Part shown: positions 55,975-64,000 of the stretch, in pieces | Layout of the letters: each line of letters starts with the position of its first letter | How positions within the stretch are numbered: the first letter of the stretch is position 1 | Origin: Paeniglutamicibacter cryotolerans | GTDB taxonomy: Bacteria > Actinomycetota > Actinomycetes > Actinomycetales > Micrococcaceae | Direction of reading: 5' to 3' | Assembly: GCF_014190875.1 (NCBI RefSeq) | Contig: NZ_JACHVS010000001.1 | Coordinates: 2,480,001 to 2,544,000, forward strand | DNA: 64,000 bases | Program-made: the position numbers and the translations under genes | Notes under the pieces: model-generated | What the model was told of the DNA's origin: nothing | The model's input: the letters and a program-made list of their open reading frames with translations, nothing else | Database searches by the model: none

Positions 55975-56616
55975 ATGAGTGAAGCGAAGAAAAAAGTCAC
56001 GGTGCTGGACTACGGGTCGGGCAACATCCGCTCTGCCGTCCGCGCGCTGGAATATGCGGGTGCCGAGGTGACGCTCAGCGCGAAGGCCGCGAACGTGCTC
56101 GAATGCGACGGACTCTTTGTTCCGGGCGTCGGCGCCTTTGCCGCGGTCATGAAGGCCCTGCGGGAGGTCGGAGCGCTTCAGTGGATCGGCCGCCGCATTG
56201 CCGGAGGCCGTCCGGTCCTGGGCATCTGCGTGGGGCACCAGGTGCTCTTCGAAGAGGGTGTAGAGCATGGCATTCGCACCCGGGGCATGGGTGAATGGCC
56301 CGGCGTTGTCGAACTGCTCGACGCGCCAGTCGTCCCGCACATGGGTTGGAATACCGTCACCCCACCCGCCGACAGCAAGCTCTTTGCCGGCATCGAAAGC
56401 GAACGCTTCTACTTCGTGCATTCCTATGCCGTGCAGAAGTGGGAATTCGACGTTGCCCAGCCGAAGATGAAGCCACCGGCGGTGACCTGGTCCGAACACG
56501 GGGTTCCCTTTGTGGCGGGTGTGGAAAACGGCCCGCTCTCGGCGCTTCAGTTCCACCCGGAGAAGTCCGGCGAGGCCGGAGCGCAGTTGCTGCGCAACTG
56601 GCTGGCCACGCTGTGA
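55975..56616 (+). CDS. hisH: Imidazole glycerol phosphate synthase, glutamine amidotransferase subunit
   Basis: 213 aa. Supplies ammonia from glutamine to HisF. The class I amidotransferase triad is Cys85 ([10 protein letters not shown]), His194 and Glu196 (QFHPEKSG). N-terminal [14 protein letters not shown] is typical. ATG 55975 abuts the hisB stop. The TGA overlaps the next small gene (GTGA). The partner hisF is not in this window. Confidence 0.96.
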   Translation: MSEAKKKVTVLDYGSGNIRSAVRALEYAGAEVTLSAKAANVLECDGLFVPGVGAFAAVMKALREVGALQWIGRRIAGGRPVLGICVGHQVLFEEGVEHGIRTRGMGEWPGVVELLDAPVVPHMGWNTVTPPADSKLFAGIESERFYFVHSYAVQKWEFDVAQPKMKPPAVTWSEHGVPFVAGVENGPLSALQFHPEKSGEAGAQLLRNWLATL

Positions 56617-56765
56617 TCTATACCTTCCTGCTGCTGCTCCTGGGCGGAGTCCTGGCCGGCGGTGCCATTTCACTGCGCCAGCAGAAGGCACACGTCTCCT
56701 GGATCATTGCCTGCTGGATCCTGGCCGGGCTCTCGCTCCTCGCCGGATACCTGCTGACCTTCTAA
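56613..56765 (+). CDS. Small two-helix membrane protein inside the his operon
   Basis: 50 aa. GTG 56613 overlaps the hisH stop as GTGA. It consists of two hydrophobic helices ([20 protein letters not shown] and [19 protein letters not shown]) joined by a short basic-polar turn (RQQKAHVS). The tight coupling to hisH and the plausible membrane topology make it a likely real gene. No known family was recognised; it may only share the transcript with histidine genes. Confidence 0.65.
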   Translation: MIYTFLLLLLGGVLAGGAISLRQQKAHVSWIIACWILAGLSLLAGYLLTF

Positions 56766-56817
56766 ACACCCGGGGTCCGCCCGGACGCGGATCCCCGCCA
56801 AAACAAAGGAACACCCG

Positions 56818-57561
56818 ATGAGCATCACCGAAACATCGATTCTCGAACTGCTCCCCGCCGTCGACGTCGTGGACGGCCAGGCGGTCCGCCTAGTTCAGGG
56901 CGAAGCAGGCAGCGAAACTGGATACGGCGACCCGGTCGTCGCCGCTAAGGCCTGGGCTGACCAAGGCGCCGAGTGGGTACACCTGGTGGACCTGGACGCC
57001 GCCTTCGGCCGTGGTTCCAACACCGAGATCCTGCGCCGGGTTGCCACCGAACTGAACATCAAGGTGGAACTCTCGGGAGGCATCCGCGACGATGCCTCGC
57101 TGGAGCGGGCCCTTGAATTCGGTGCGGCCCGCGTGAATCTGGGCACTGCCGCCCTGGAAAACCCGGAATGGACCGCCCGCGCCATCGCCCGCCACGGCGA
57201 CAAGATCGCCGTGGGGCTCGACGTGCGCGGCACCACGCTTGCCGGTCACGGCTGGACCAAGGAAGGCGGGGACATCTGGGAGGTCCTGGCTAGGCTGGAA
57301 GATGCCGGCTGCGCACGATACGTCGTCACCGACGTCACCAAGGACGGAACGCTGCGCGGACCGAATGTGGAGCTGCTGCGCGAAATGTGCTCCCGCACGT
57401 CCAAGCCGGTCGTCGCCTCCGGTGGCATCTCCAGCCTCGAGGACCTGCGCGTGCTGCGCCAACTGGTTCCCGCCGGCGTCGAGGGTGCCATCATCGGCAA
57501 GGCGCTGTACTCCGGCCAGTTCACGCTGCCCCAGGCGCTGGACGTGGCCGGCCGGCGCTAA
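56818..57561 (+). CDS. hisA: Phosphoribosyl isomerase (HisA / PriA type)
   Basis: 247 aa. TIM-barrel isomerase for ProFAR; in actinobacteria lacking trpF the same enzyme (PriA) also acts in tryptophan synthesis. Visible marks are [19 protein letters not shown] with catalytic Asp16, [37 protein letters not shown] with the second catalytic Asp, and the C-terminal [12 protein letters not shown] and [14 protein letters not shown] 56818 follows AAAGGAACACCCG. A terminator follows. Confidence 0.95.
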   Translation: MSITETSILELLPAVDVVDGQAVRLVQGEAGSETGYGDPVVAAKAWADQGAEWVHLVDLDAAFGRGSNTEILRRVATELNIKVELSGGIRDDASLERALEFGAARVNLGTAALENPEWTARAIARHGDKIAVGLDVRGTTLAGHGWTKEGGDIWEVLARLEDAGCARYVVTDVTKDGTLRGPNVELLREMCSRTSKPVVASGGISSLEDLRVLRQLVPAGVEGAIIGKALYSGQFTLPQALDVAGRR

Positions 57562-57640
57562 CTGCGGCCCCGATGGTGCGATTTCCGCCACGGACTTAGC
57601 CTGGAATCGGTGCATCACTCCAAGTCAGAGCCGTAACAAT

Positions 57641-57676
57641 GGGCCGGTCTTCCCTGGGTGGAAGATCGGCCCTTCG
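57641..57676 (+). terminator. Terminator after hisA
   Basis: GGGCCGGTCTTCC (57641-57653) pairs with GGAAGATCGGCCC (57660-57672) with one G-T pair and is followed by TTCG. It ends the his operon fragment. Confidence 0.8.
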
Positions 57677-57699
57677 CGTCCAGAGGATACGATTCTTGC

Positions 57700-58617
57700 A
57701 TGACTGCTCACGACCACTCCGCTTCGCGCCCAGCAGGCACCGCGACGCCGAAACACTTGCCGGGGCACATTTCCGCGGCACTGGCCCGAGCAGGCGGAGG
57801 GACCGATTCCGCAGGACAGGACTGGGCCGGCCGGGATCTGTCAGGCGAGGGAAACCCGCTGCATAATTTCGATGCAGACGATGGACGGGCCGATTCCGGC
57901 TACCTTGCTGCCATCGGTGCGCTCATCGCCGGAACCGGCACCGAGCAGGAGGTTCACGCCGCACTCGCCACGGCCCGGGTCTTCATCGCCGTCGTCGCCC
58001 AGCTCGCGGAGGGTGGGCTCGGAGAACACGGCTTCACCGAGGACAAGGAGGCCGACATGGCACTGGTGACGCTCACTGCGCCCGACGGCCGCACCGCGCT
58101 TCCCGTGTTCACCACCGTCGAAAACCTCCAGTCCTGGCACGCCGAGGCCCGCCCCGTGGCGGTGTACGCACCACGGGCGGCACTTTCGGCCGTCAGCGAG
58201 GAGGCCCAGATGCTGGTCATCGATCCGGGTGCGGACTTCACTTTCGTCCTGCGCCGCCCCGGCATGTGGGCCCTGGCCCAGCAGCAGGACTGGCTGCCCA
58301 GCTACACCGACGAATCCCTGCTGGCGATCCTGCATGATCTGGCCGCCGGGGAATCGGCCATTGCCGGAATTTCGCTTGCGCCGGGCCACGGAGTGGGGAG
58401 CCGTACCGGCAGTGGACAAATCGTCCCAGGAGGAGGGCCGGGGCCCGAACTGCGCCTAGAAATCACGTTCCGGGCCGGAACCTTGGGCGAGGACGCCCGG
58501 GAATCTGCAACGCGGATCCAAGCGGCACTAGCCGGTAATGCGGTATTCGCCGAGGCCGTGGATTCGCTGGAGCTGGCACTGACGGCAGAGCCCGGGCGCG
58601 GCGGCAACGCCCAGTGA
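57700..58617 (+). CDS. SseB-family protein
   Basis: 305 aa. Soluble protein with an SseB-like domain in the centre (VALLTLTAPDGRTALPVFTTVENLQSWH-type pattern, about 135-165, and LVIDPGADFTFVLRRPGMWAL). Its N-terminal 60 residues are hydrophilic and low-complexity. Function is unknown; SseB relatives have diverse roles. ATG 57700 has TACGAT (57688-57693) 6 nt upstream and also AGAGGA slightly further away. Its stop overlaps the MFS gene (GTGA), so both are probably in one operon. Confidence 0.82.
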   Translation: MTAHDHSASRPAGTATPKHLPGHISAALARAGGGTDSAGQDWAGRDLSGEGNPLHNFDADDGRADSGYLAAIGALIAGTGTEQEVHAALATARVFIAVVAQLAEGGLGEHGFTEDKEADMALVTLTAPDGRTALPVFTTVENLQSWHAEARPVAVYAPRAALSAVSEEAQMLVIDPGADFTFVLRRPGMWALAQQQDWLPSYTDESLLAILHDLAAGESAIAGISLAPGHGVGSRTGSGQIVPGGGPGPELRLEITFRAGTLGEDARESATRIQAALAGNAVFAEAVDSLELALTAEPGRGGNAQ

Positions 58618-59945
58618 GCGGCGGACCCTACAGTACGCTCCTGAAGCAACGGGGGATCGCCAGACTGCTGGGCGTGGGCATGATCGCCCGGCTCCCGCAC
58701 TCCGCGCTGGGCATGCTGCTGCTCCTGCACCTGGTCAACACCCTGGGCAAGGACTGGGGCTCGGCCGGGCTCGTCGTCGCGCTGATGACGGTGGGAATCG
58801 CGGTGGGCGCGCCTTGGCGGGGACACATGGTGGACAAGCACGGGCTACGCCGCGCGCTGGTACCCTCGATCATCGTCGAACTCGTCGTGTGGATGCTGGC
58901 GCCGCACGTGGGATTCACCCTGCTGATGCCGCTGGTATTCATCGGCGGGCTGTTCTCGCTACCGGTCTTCAGCGTGGTCCGTACCTCACTTGGCGTGATG
59001 ACCACCGGGCAAAACCGCCGCTCGGCATTCGCCTTGGACGCGATCAGCACCGAAATGGTGTTTATTATCGGCCCCGCCGCGGCGGGCATCGTTGCCACGC
59101 AAATCAACACCTCGGTCGGCATGACGGCCATCGCCATTGCCGCATCGGGAAGCGGGCTGCTGCTCCTCTGGCTGAACCCGCCCACGAGCTCGGAGCATCC
59201 CGGTGCCGTGCGCGTCCGCGACGCCGACGCCGAATCGGCCGGGGCGGAAGTGGCCATGATCGCTTCCGCCCCGGCGCACCTGGCCATGGCCGAGGGCGAG
59301 CTGCTGACGGCCGGGCTCAAGTCCACCAAGGCCCGGGTTGCCCGGCGCGGCCGGTCCTTCAAGAGCCGCTTCGGTTGGGTGAGTGCCGGGGTGATCGCAG
59401 TGTTCATAGCCGCCTCGGGCGCCGGATTGGTGCTGTCGGGAAGCGAAGTCGGCATCGTTGCACTGCTCGATGAGCACGGCAACTCCGGCCAGTTGGGCAT
59501 CGTGTTCTTCTTCTGGTGCTTCTCGTCCTTGATCGGCGGGCTGATCTACGGATCGCTGAAGCGCAGCATTTCCCCGATAGTGCTGCTGCTGGCGATGTCG
59601 GTCCTCACCATCCCGATGATGTTTGCCACCGACACCTGGACCCTGGCCATCCTGTCGATCTTCTCCGGCATGCTCTGCGCACCGGTGTTGTCGGCCGCCT
59701 CGGAACGGCTGACCGAGCTGGTCCCGGAGAAGCGTCGCGGGGAGGCCATGGGCTGGTACGGTTCGGCGCTGACCGGAGGCACGGCCCTGGGCTCGCCGCT
59801 GACGGGCATGACCATCGATGCCATGGGCCCCGGTGCGGGCTTTCTGGGCGTAGGAATCCTGGGGTCGGCCATCTGCCTGGCCGCCCTGTTCGTGCAAAGC
59901 CTGCGCCGCCGCCGGGCCATGGCCCGGGTCTTGGCCTCCCGGTAG
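58614..59945 (+). CDS. MFS transporter
   Basis: 443 aa with about twelve membrane helices in two halves. The loop VGAPWRGHMVDKHGLRRAL between helices 2 and 3 is the MFS signature. A charged central loop of roughly 60 residues (VRDADAESAGAEVAM to KARVARRGRSFKSRFG) joins the halves. The family covers drug, sugar and other carriers; no specific substrate is visible. GTG 58614 overlaps the SseB-like stop. Confidence 0.88.
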   Translation: MSGGPYSTLLKQRGIARLLGVGMIARLPHSALGMLLLLHLVNTLGKDWGSAGLVVALMTVGIAVGAPWRGHMVDKHGLRRALVPSIIVELVVWMLAPHVGFTLLMPLVFIGGLFSLPVFSVVRTSLGVMTTGQNRRSAFALDAISTEMVFIIGPAAAGIVATQINTSVGMTAIAIAASGSGLLLLWLNPPTSSEHPGAVRVRDADAESAGAEVAMIASAPAHLAMAEGELLTAGLKSTKARVARRGRSFKSRFGWVSAGVIAVFIAASGAGLVLSGSEVGIVALLDEHGNSGQLGIVFFFWCFSSLIGGLIYGSLKRSISPIVLLLAMSVLTIPMMFATDTWTLAILSIFSGMLCAPVLSAASERLTELVPEKRRGEAMGWYGSALTGGTALGSPLTGMTIDAMGPGAGFLGVGILGSAICLAALFVQSLRRRRAMARVLASR

Positions 59946-59959
59946 TTCCGGGGATGCGC

Positions 59960-59993
59960 AAGGGGCGCCCGGTTCAAAGCCCTGCCGCCCCTT
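59960..59993. terminator. Hairpin between MFS and DUF1844 genes
   Basis: AAGGGGCG (59960-59967) pairs with CGCCCCTT (59986-59993), loop 18 nt. It lies between converging genes; the T-run is minimal. Confidence 0.5.
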
Positions 59994-60016
59994 TGGCGTA
60001 TTGCGGTGGACGCCGG

Positions 60017-60388
60017 TTAGCTGACCGGCCCGGTGAGCTTCTCGCCCGGGCCCTGACCCGGTGCATCTTCGATGACGGAGGCCTCACGGAAGGCCAGCTG
60101 CAGTGCGCGCAGTCCGTCGCGCAATGGACCGGCGTGCTGGCTGCCGACCTCGGGGGCAGCCGAGGTGATCAGGCCGGCAAGGGCGGTGATCAGCTTGCGT
60201 GCCTCGTCGAGGTCCTTGAGTTCTTCCGCGTCGTTGCCCTCGGCAAGGCCGCACTTCACTGCTGCGGCGCTCATCAGGTGCACGGCAGCGGTGGTGATGA
60301 TTTCAACGGCTGCGACCTCGGCGATGTCGCGGATCTGCTGCTCTGGATTGTTGGAACGGGTTTCCGGATTGGTTTCGGGGGTACTCAT
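60017..60388 (-). CDS. DUF1844 family protein
   Basis: 123 aa. Contains the DUF1844 core IRDIAEVAAVEIITTAAVHLMSAAAVKCGLAE, then DLDEARKLITALAGLITSAAPEVGSQHAGPLRDGLRALQLAFREA (about 57-104). Hydrophilic ends flank a mostly helical, Ala-rich protein. It occurs next to infC in most actinobacteria, divergently as here. Function unknown. Confidence 0.9.
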   Translation of the reverse strand: MSTPETNPETRSNNPEQQIRDIAEVAAVEIITTAAVHLMSAAAVKCGLAEGNDAEELKDLDEARKLITALAGLITSAAPEVGSQHAGPLRDGLRALQLAFREASVIEDAPGQGPGEKLTGPVS

Positions 60389-60469
60389 ACTGCTAAGCTT
60401 TCCATAGACCGACCGGATCTGTGTATTCGGTTGCCACTGTGCGGCTAGCCAATCAGTGGTGATCGACGA

Positions 60470-60475
60470 TAGGAT
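60470..60475 (+). promoter_or_regulatory. Probable promoter -10 of the infC operon (TAGGAT)
   Basis: TAGGAT ends 5 nt before ATG 60481, in the gap between DUF1844 and infC. A transcript from here would have an untranslated or partly translated leader of about 190 nt before the IF-3 start. No clear -35 is seen. Confidence 0.45.
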
Positions 60476-60590
60476 TCGGTATGCAAGTGGAGGCCACTCC
60501 CACCCGCAGCAGCCGAATCAGGCGGCCGGGTACTCATTCGGTGCAGATCCCGTCAGGGGTCTGTGAGCTTCGGCTCGCCGATCGAATTCC

Positions 60591-60630
60591 GAGGCCTCCG
60601 CCTGCACCGCAGCCGGAGGCCTTTTCTTGT
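60591..60630 (+). promoter_or_regulatory. Terminator-like attenuator in the infC leader
   Basis: GGCCTCCG (60593-60600) pairs with CGGAGGCC (60614-60621), extended by A60592-T60622, and is followed directly by TTTTCTTG. An intrinsic terminator 40 nt upstream of the infC start implies transcription attenuation, in line with L20-type leaders known for infC-rpmI-rplT operons. Confidence 0.7.
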
Positions 60631-60669
60631 CTGCGGTCGGCCTCGAACCACGACTTTCAGGAGCTACAC

Positions 60670-61686
60670 ATCAGCGATCCACGCATTAATGATCGAATCC
60701 GCGTCCCCGAGGTGCGGCTTGTCGGCCCGAACGGTGAACAGGTTGGCATCGTCCGCATCGAAGACGCCCTCCGCCTTGCTGTCGAGTCCGACCTTGATCT
60801 CGTTGAGGTGGCGCCCACGGCGAAGCCTCCCGTGTGCAAACTGATGGACTTCGGCAAGTACAAGTACGAGGCGGCCGTCAAGGCTCGTGAAGCGCGCAAG
60901 AACCAGACCAACACGATCCTGAAGGAAATTCGTTTCCGCCTCAAGATCGACACGCATGACTACGAGACGAAGGTCGGCCACGCGCTGCGCTTCCTCGGCG
61001 CCGGCGACAAGGTCAAGGCCATGATCCAGTTCCGAGGCCGCGAACAGCAGCGTCCGGAAATGGGTATCCGCCTCTTGGAGAAGTTTGCCGCTGCCGTTTC
61101 CGAGGTTGGCGTCATCGAGTCCAGCCCGCGCATCGATGGCCGCAACATGGTCATGGTCGTTGGCCCGTTGAAGAACAAGGCCGAAGCAAAGGCGGAAGCC
61201 CGACGCAACGAGCAGCGCGAAGCCGACAAGGCCCGTGGCAACGAGCCGAAGGAACGGATCGACACCTCGCAGGAGCAGGACAGCTTCACCCAGTCGCTGG
61301 GCGAATCCCTCGAGGCCGAGTTCCGAGCCAAGCTGGCAGCAGTCCAGGAACGCTCCGCGGCCGAGGCGCTCTTGCCGAAGGCTCCGGTCGTCGAAGCCAA
61401 GGCACCAGTCACGGCACCGGCCAAGGCTCCCGCAGCCAGCCGCCCGGTGACCAAGGCCCCGGCCACCAGCCGCCCGGCCGTTGCACGTCCCGCTGTCTCC
61501 CGGCCTGCCGCTACCGCGCCAGCCAAGCCAGCCGTTGCAGCCACTCCGGCCGTTCCGGCAGCCGCGCCGAAGCCGATGGCGGCTCCCAAGCCGGTCGCCA
61601 TCCCGAAGCCGGCTCCGAAGCCCGCGGGCAAGCCAGGTCCCAAGCCTGCTGTCCGCGCAACCAAGCCCGGTCCGGCTGCCAAGTAG
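60670..61686 (+). CDS. infC: Translation initiation factor IF-3 (AUC start)
   Basis: 338 aa from ATC 60670. IF-3 keeps ribosomal subunits apart and checks the start codon. [24 protein letters not shown] is the usual N-terminus, and CAGGAG (60658-60663) lies 6 nt before ATC; rare AUU/AUC starts are characteristic of infC and used in autoregulation. The N domain (to about 70), linker helix and C domain ([30 protein letters not shown]) are complete by about residue 180. A 150-residue Ala/Pro/Lys-rich tail follows. The frame is open back to ATG 60481, giving a 401-aa alternative. Confidence 0.9.
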   Translation: MSDPRINDRIRVPEVRLVGPNGEQVGIVRIEDALRLAVESDLDLVEVAPTAKPPVCKLMDFGKYKYEAAVKAREARKNQTNTILKEIRFRLKIDTHDYETKVGHALRFLGAGDKVKAMIQFRGREQQRPEMGIRLLEKFAAAVSEVGVIESSPRIDGRNMVMVVGPLKNKAEAKAEARRNEQREADKARGNEPKERIDTSQEQDSFTQSLGESLEAEFRAKLAAVQERSAAEALLPKAPVVEAKAPVTAPAKAPAASRPVTKAPATSRPAVARPAVSRPAATAPAKPAVAATPAVPAAAPKPMAAPKPVAIPKPAPKPAGKPGPKPAVRATKPGPAAK

Positions 61687-61802
61687 TCGACCTGGGCTGG
61701 TGCCCGCAAGGGCAACACCCGAACCACGGGCTTTCGACACCGGAAGCCCGCAAGATCCCCGGCCCGCAAGGGTAACGGGAGCACGTAAGGAGAACGGCGG
61801 AT

Positions 61803-61997
61803 ATGCCGAAGTTCAAGACTCACAGTGGCGCCAAGAAGCGTTTCAAGCTCACCGGCAGCGGCAAGCTGCGGCGCCAGCAGGCTAACCGCCGCCACTACCT
61901 GGAGCACAAGCCCTCCAGCCTCAAGCGCAAGCTCAAGGGCGATCTGATCGTGTCGAAGGCTGACACGCGTGTCATCAAGAAGATGCTCGGTCTCTAA
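61803..61997 (+). CDS. rpmI: 50S ribosomal protein L35
   Basis: 64 aa, the usual length. Very basic: [20 protein letters not shown], then [25 protein letters not shown] 61803 follows AAGGAG at good spacing (61787-61792). Lies between infC and rplT as in most bacteria; the three are probably one operon. Confidence 0.97.
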   Translation: MPKFKTHSGAKKRFKLTGSGKLRRQQANRRHYLEHKPSSLKRKLKGDLIVSKADTRVIKKMLGL

Positions 61998-62097
61998 GCT
62001 TTTCCCCCGGGAACCGCTTGGTTCCCAACCCCGAATTTAGATTTCCTCGTCGTTCCCGCATCGGGAGCAGGCCGGGCAGAAACAAAGGAGTACACAC

Positions 62098-62751
62098 GTG
62101 GCACGTGTGAAGCGGGCGGTTAACGCCCACAAGAAGCGTCGCGTCGTTCTGGAACGCGCAAAGGGCTACCGCGGACAGCGTTCGCGTCTGTACCGCAAGG
62201 CGAAGGAGCAGCTGCTCCACTCGTTCGTCTACAGCTACGGCGACCGCCGCAAGCGCAAGGGCGACTTCCGTCGCCTGTGGATCCAGCGTATCAACGCTGC
62301 TTCCCGCGCCAACGGCCTGACCTACAACCGCCTGATCCAGGGCCTGAAGGCTGCTTCGGTCGAGGTTGACCGCCGTATGCTCGCCGAGCTGGCCGTCTCC
62401 GACGCCAACGCCTTCGCCACTCTGGTTGCCGTTGCCAAGGCCGCACTGCCGGCCGACGTCAACGCCCCGGTTGTCCGTGAAGCCCCGGTTGCACCAAAGT
62501 CGAACAAGGCTGCCGACAAGAAGGCCGCTGCCGCTGAAAAGGCTGTAGGCAAGAAGGCTGCCGAAGGCGCAGCCAACCCGGAAGGCTGGGTTGTCAAGGG
62601 CAACGCACAGTCGAACAAGTACCACGTCCCGGGCTCGACCTGGTACGACCAGACGGATGCCGAAGTTTGGTTCGAGACCACCGATGCAGCCAAGGCTGCA
62701 GGCTTCGAGCCGGCCGGTGGCGAATCTCGCCAGCAGATCAAGGACGCCTAG
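62098..62751 (+). CDS. rplT: 50S ribosomal protein L20 with C-terminal sunset-like domain
   Basis: 217 aa, about 90 longer than standard L20. Residues 1-118 are normal L20 ([71 protein letters not shown]), which binds 23S rRNA and represses its operon in other bacteria. A charged Ala/Lys linker (119-160) leads to 164-207, with [16 protein letters not shown] and [19 protein letters not shown], resembling the small 'sunset' domain seen at the ends of several actinobacterial proteins. GTG 62098 follows AAAGGAG. No frameshift is needed to read the fusion. Confidence 0.93.
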   Translation: MARVKRAVNAHKKRRVVLERAKGYRGQRSRLYRKAKEQLLHSFVYSYGDRRKRKGDFRRLWIQRINAASRANGLTYNRLIQGLKAASVEVDRRMLAELAVSDANAFATLVAVAKAALPADVNAPVVREAPVAPKSNKAADKKAAAAEKAVGKKAAEGAANPEGWVVKGNAQSNKYHVPGSTWYDQTDAEVWFETTDAAKAAGFEPAGGESRQQIKDA

Positions 62752-62775
62752 TTTCTAGGTTTTAGCCTGATCAGC

Positions 62776-62822
62776 CGTCAAGGACGGGATCCCCAAAGGG
62801 GGTTCCGTCCTTGACGCTTTTA
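62776..62822 (+). terminator. Terminator of the infC-rpmI-rplT operon
   Basis: A long stem, CGTCAAGGACGG (62776-62787) with CCGTCCTTGACG (62805-62816), plus inner CCCC/GGGG pairing, followed by CTTTT. Confidence 0.92.
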
Positions 62823-62876
62823 AGCCCTGGGGTGGCGTTTGGCCGTGAAACCGGCTGTGCGGCTAGAGTCTTCTTT

Positions 62877-63797
62877 ATGATTTCTGCCGGATTCTCCTCT
62901 GAAACGATGTCCAACCCGCGAGCCGAGCGCGTCCGCGAAGTCGCGCACCTTGCAACACGTGGCGGCCGTGCCAAACTGGACCAGTTTCTGGCCGAAGGCC
63001 CACAGGCCGTGCGCGAGGCGCTTAAGCTGCACGCCGCCCGTGCCGCAGCCGACCAGGACCCCGTGGTTGCCGCCGTCTACGCCACCGAACACGCGCTGGA
63101 ACGGTACCCCGAGTTCATCGACCTTGTTGCGGCCATTCCGCACCTGTTCGCGCGGATCGTCACCGACGAGGTCCTGGCCGCCATGGCCGACACGGTAACC
63201 CCGCAGGGCATCGTCGCCGTCTGCTATCTGCCCCAGACCACCCTCGCCGAGGTCCTCGAACTTGAGCCCAAGCTCGTTGCCGTGCTGTGCAGGATCCAGG
63301 ATCCCGGCAACGCCGGGACGATCCTGCGCGCGGCCGACGCGGCTGGAGCAGACGCGCTGATCCTCACCTCGGGAAGCGTTGACATCTACAACCCCAAGGC
63401 GGTGCGCTCCACCGTCGGCTCGCTCTTCCACCTGCCCATCGTCACCGGTGTCGACTTCGAGGAAGCCGTCGAATCGCTGCGTGCCGCGGGGCACAGCGTG
63501 TTGGCCGCCGACGGCTATGGCGACCGCAATCTGGATGACTTCCAAGATGCCAGCACCCGCCGCCGTCTGGGCGAGAGCACCGACCCGGATTCCGGTGCCG
63601 CGATCCGGCTGGAGGATCCCACCGCGTGGCTGTTCGGAAACGAGGGAGCCGGCCTGACCCCGGAGGAACTCTCCGCGGCCGACGAACGCGTGGCCGTTCC
63701 GCTCTACGGCGTGGCCGAATCGCTGAATGTGGGGACAGCGGCCACCGTGTGCATGTATGCCTCGGCGCGGGCGCAGCGCGGCAATCGGGACAAGTAG
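62877..63797 (+). CDS. TrmH-family (SPOUT) RNA methyltransferase
   Basis: 306 aa. An N-terminal substrate-binding part (RAERVREVAHLATRGGRAKLDQFLAEG) precedes a SPOUT domain with motif 1 VLCRIQDPGNAGTILRAADAAG, motif 2 WLFGNEGAGL and motif 3 VPLYGVAESLNVGTAATVCMY. It probably 2'-O-methylates rRNA or tRNA; the target is unknown. ATG 62877 has TAGAGT (62864-62869) 7 nt upstream, with TTGGCC as a weak -35, and no SD, so it is likely leaderless; ATG 62907 is an alternative. Confidence 0.92.
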   Translation: MISAGFSSETMSNPRAERVREVAHLATRGGRAKLDQFLAEGPQAVREALKLHAARAAADQDPVVAAVYATEHALERYPEFIDLVAAIPHLFARIVTDEVLAAMADTVTPQGIVAVCYLPQTTLAEVLELEPKLVAVLCRIQDPGNAGTILRAADAAGADALILTSGSVDIYNPKAVRSTVGSLFHLPIVTGVDFEEAVESLRAAGHSVLAADGYGDRNLDDFQDASTRRRLGESTDPDSGAAIRLEDPTAWLFGNEGAGLTPEELSAADERVAVPLYGVAESLNVGTAATVCMYASARAQRGNRDK

Positions 63798-63807
63798 GAC
63801 CGAGGAT

Positions 63808-63835
63808 CCGGGGTCGGCGGCGCCGCCGGCCCCGG
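63808..63835 (+). terminator. Near-palindromic GC hairpin after the TrmH-like gene
   Basis: CCGGGGTCGGCGGC (63808-63821) pairs with GCCGCCGGCCCCGG (63822-63835) with one G-T pair and no loop. No T-run follows, so it is a possible but not typical terminator. Confidence 0.45.
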
Positions 63836-63903
63836 AACGCGCTAACGTAGTTTCCTGGTGAGCGTGGCGCAAGGCCGTCGCACCAGAATGAAAGGCATGG
63901 ACG

Positions 63904-64000
63904 ATGGCCGCATCCGGAGGAACCAAGGCGGTGGTCGCCGCGTTGGCGGCCAACCTGACCATTGCCGTATTCAAGTTTGTGGCCTGGGCGATCACACTGT
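63904..64000 (+). CDS. Cation diffusion facilitator family transporter, N-terminal start (partial)
   Basis: 32 residues are visible before the window ends: MAASGGTKAVVAALAANLT, then IAVFKFVAWAITL. The polar start and first membrane helix resemble cation diffusion facilitator (CDF) proteins, where this helix reads A-N-x-x-I-A-x-x-K. AAAGG lies 9 nt before ATG 63904. The family call is tentative because only the beginning is present. Confidence 0.6.
   Translation, partial: MAASGGTKAVVAALAANLTIAVFKFVAWAITL

Overview
The window is chromosomal DNA from a high-GC Gram-positive bacterium, most likely Micrococcaceae in the Arthrobacter / Glutamicibacter / Paeniglutamicibacter group. The evidence is the strong G/C third-position bias, frequent GTG and TTG starts, actinobacterial marker genes (ClgR-type regulator, DUF3046, DUF1844, DUF4081-GNAT, PriA-type HisA, divergent lexA/LysM pair) and a gene order familiar from that family. 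It reads as core genome: no insertion sequence, prophage, integrase, CRISPR array, tRNA or rRNA was seen.

Layout. 1-7.0 kb: the end of ispG, a GNAT protein, two related lipoproteins, proS, a TauE/SafE permease and a membrane-anchored DUF4439 protein. 7-12.8 kb: the rimP-nusA-ylxR-infB-rbfA translation/transcription block. 12.8-24.5 kb: a secreted ScyD/ScyE-like protein, truB, two small membrane proteins, ribF, a methyltransferase, rpsO, pnp, an M16 peptidase and an alanine:cation symporter. 24.7-31.4 kb: a YciI-like gene broken by a stop codon, then a molybdenum-cofactor island, with moaA-moaD on the minus strand and a HTH-TOBE regulator, modA, modB, moeA, moaC, mog and moaE on the plus strand. 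It sits between the pnp region and dapB. 31.4-41 kb: dapB, dapA, rnj, ftsK, pgsA and cinA with two accessory membrane genes. 41-48 kb: clgR, marR, DUF3046, recA-recX, miaB-miaA and dapF. 48-54 kb: a RsmC-like methyltransferase, hflX, a DinG-type helicase, and lexA divergent from a LysM protein that looks like the SOS cell-division suppressor. 54-60 kb: hisC-hisB-hisH-small membrane protein-hisA, SseB-like, MFS and DUF1844 genes. 60.4-64 kb: the infC-rpmI-rplT ribosomal operon, a TrmH-family methyltransferase and the start of a cation-diffusion-facilitator gene.

The genes serve information processing (translation initiation, tRNA modification, RNA decay), lysine/DAP and histidine synthesis, molybdenum-cofactor formation, and the DNA-damage response (recA, lexA and the LysM gene with LexA-type boxes).

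Most notable points: (i) infC seems to start at a rare AUC codon with a good Shine-Dalgarno, behind a leader with a terminator-like hairpin and an upstream in-frame ATG placed as for a leaderless start; (ii) ribosomal protein L20 carries a C-terminal extension resembling the actinobacterial 'sunset' domain; (iii) many genes have a TANNNT hexamer 6-7 nt before the start codon, suggesting widespread leaderless transcription; (iv) the lexA/LysM intergenic region holds overlapping LexA-type dyads; (v) hflX has a long leader beginning with a possible four-codon leaderless ORF; (vi) the molybdate transporter genes lack an adjacent modC; (vii) the YciI-like gene has a clean nonsense interruption. No wholly new multi-gene system could be shown; the novelty is mostly in leaders, fusions and regulation.
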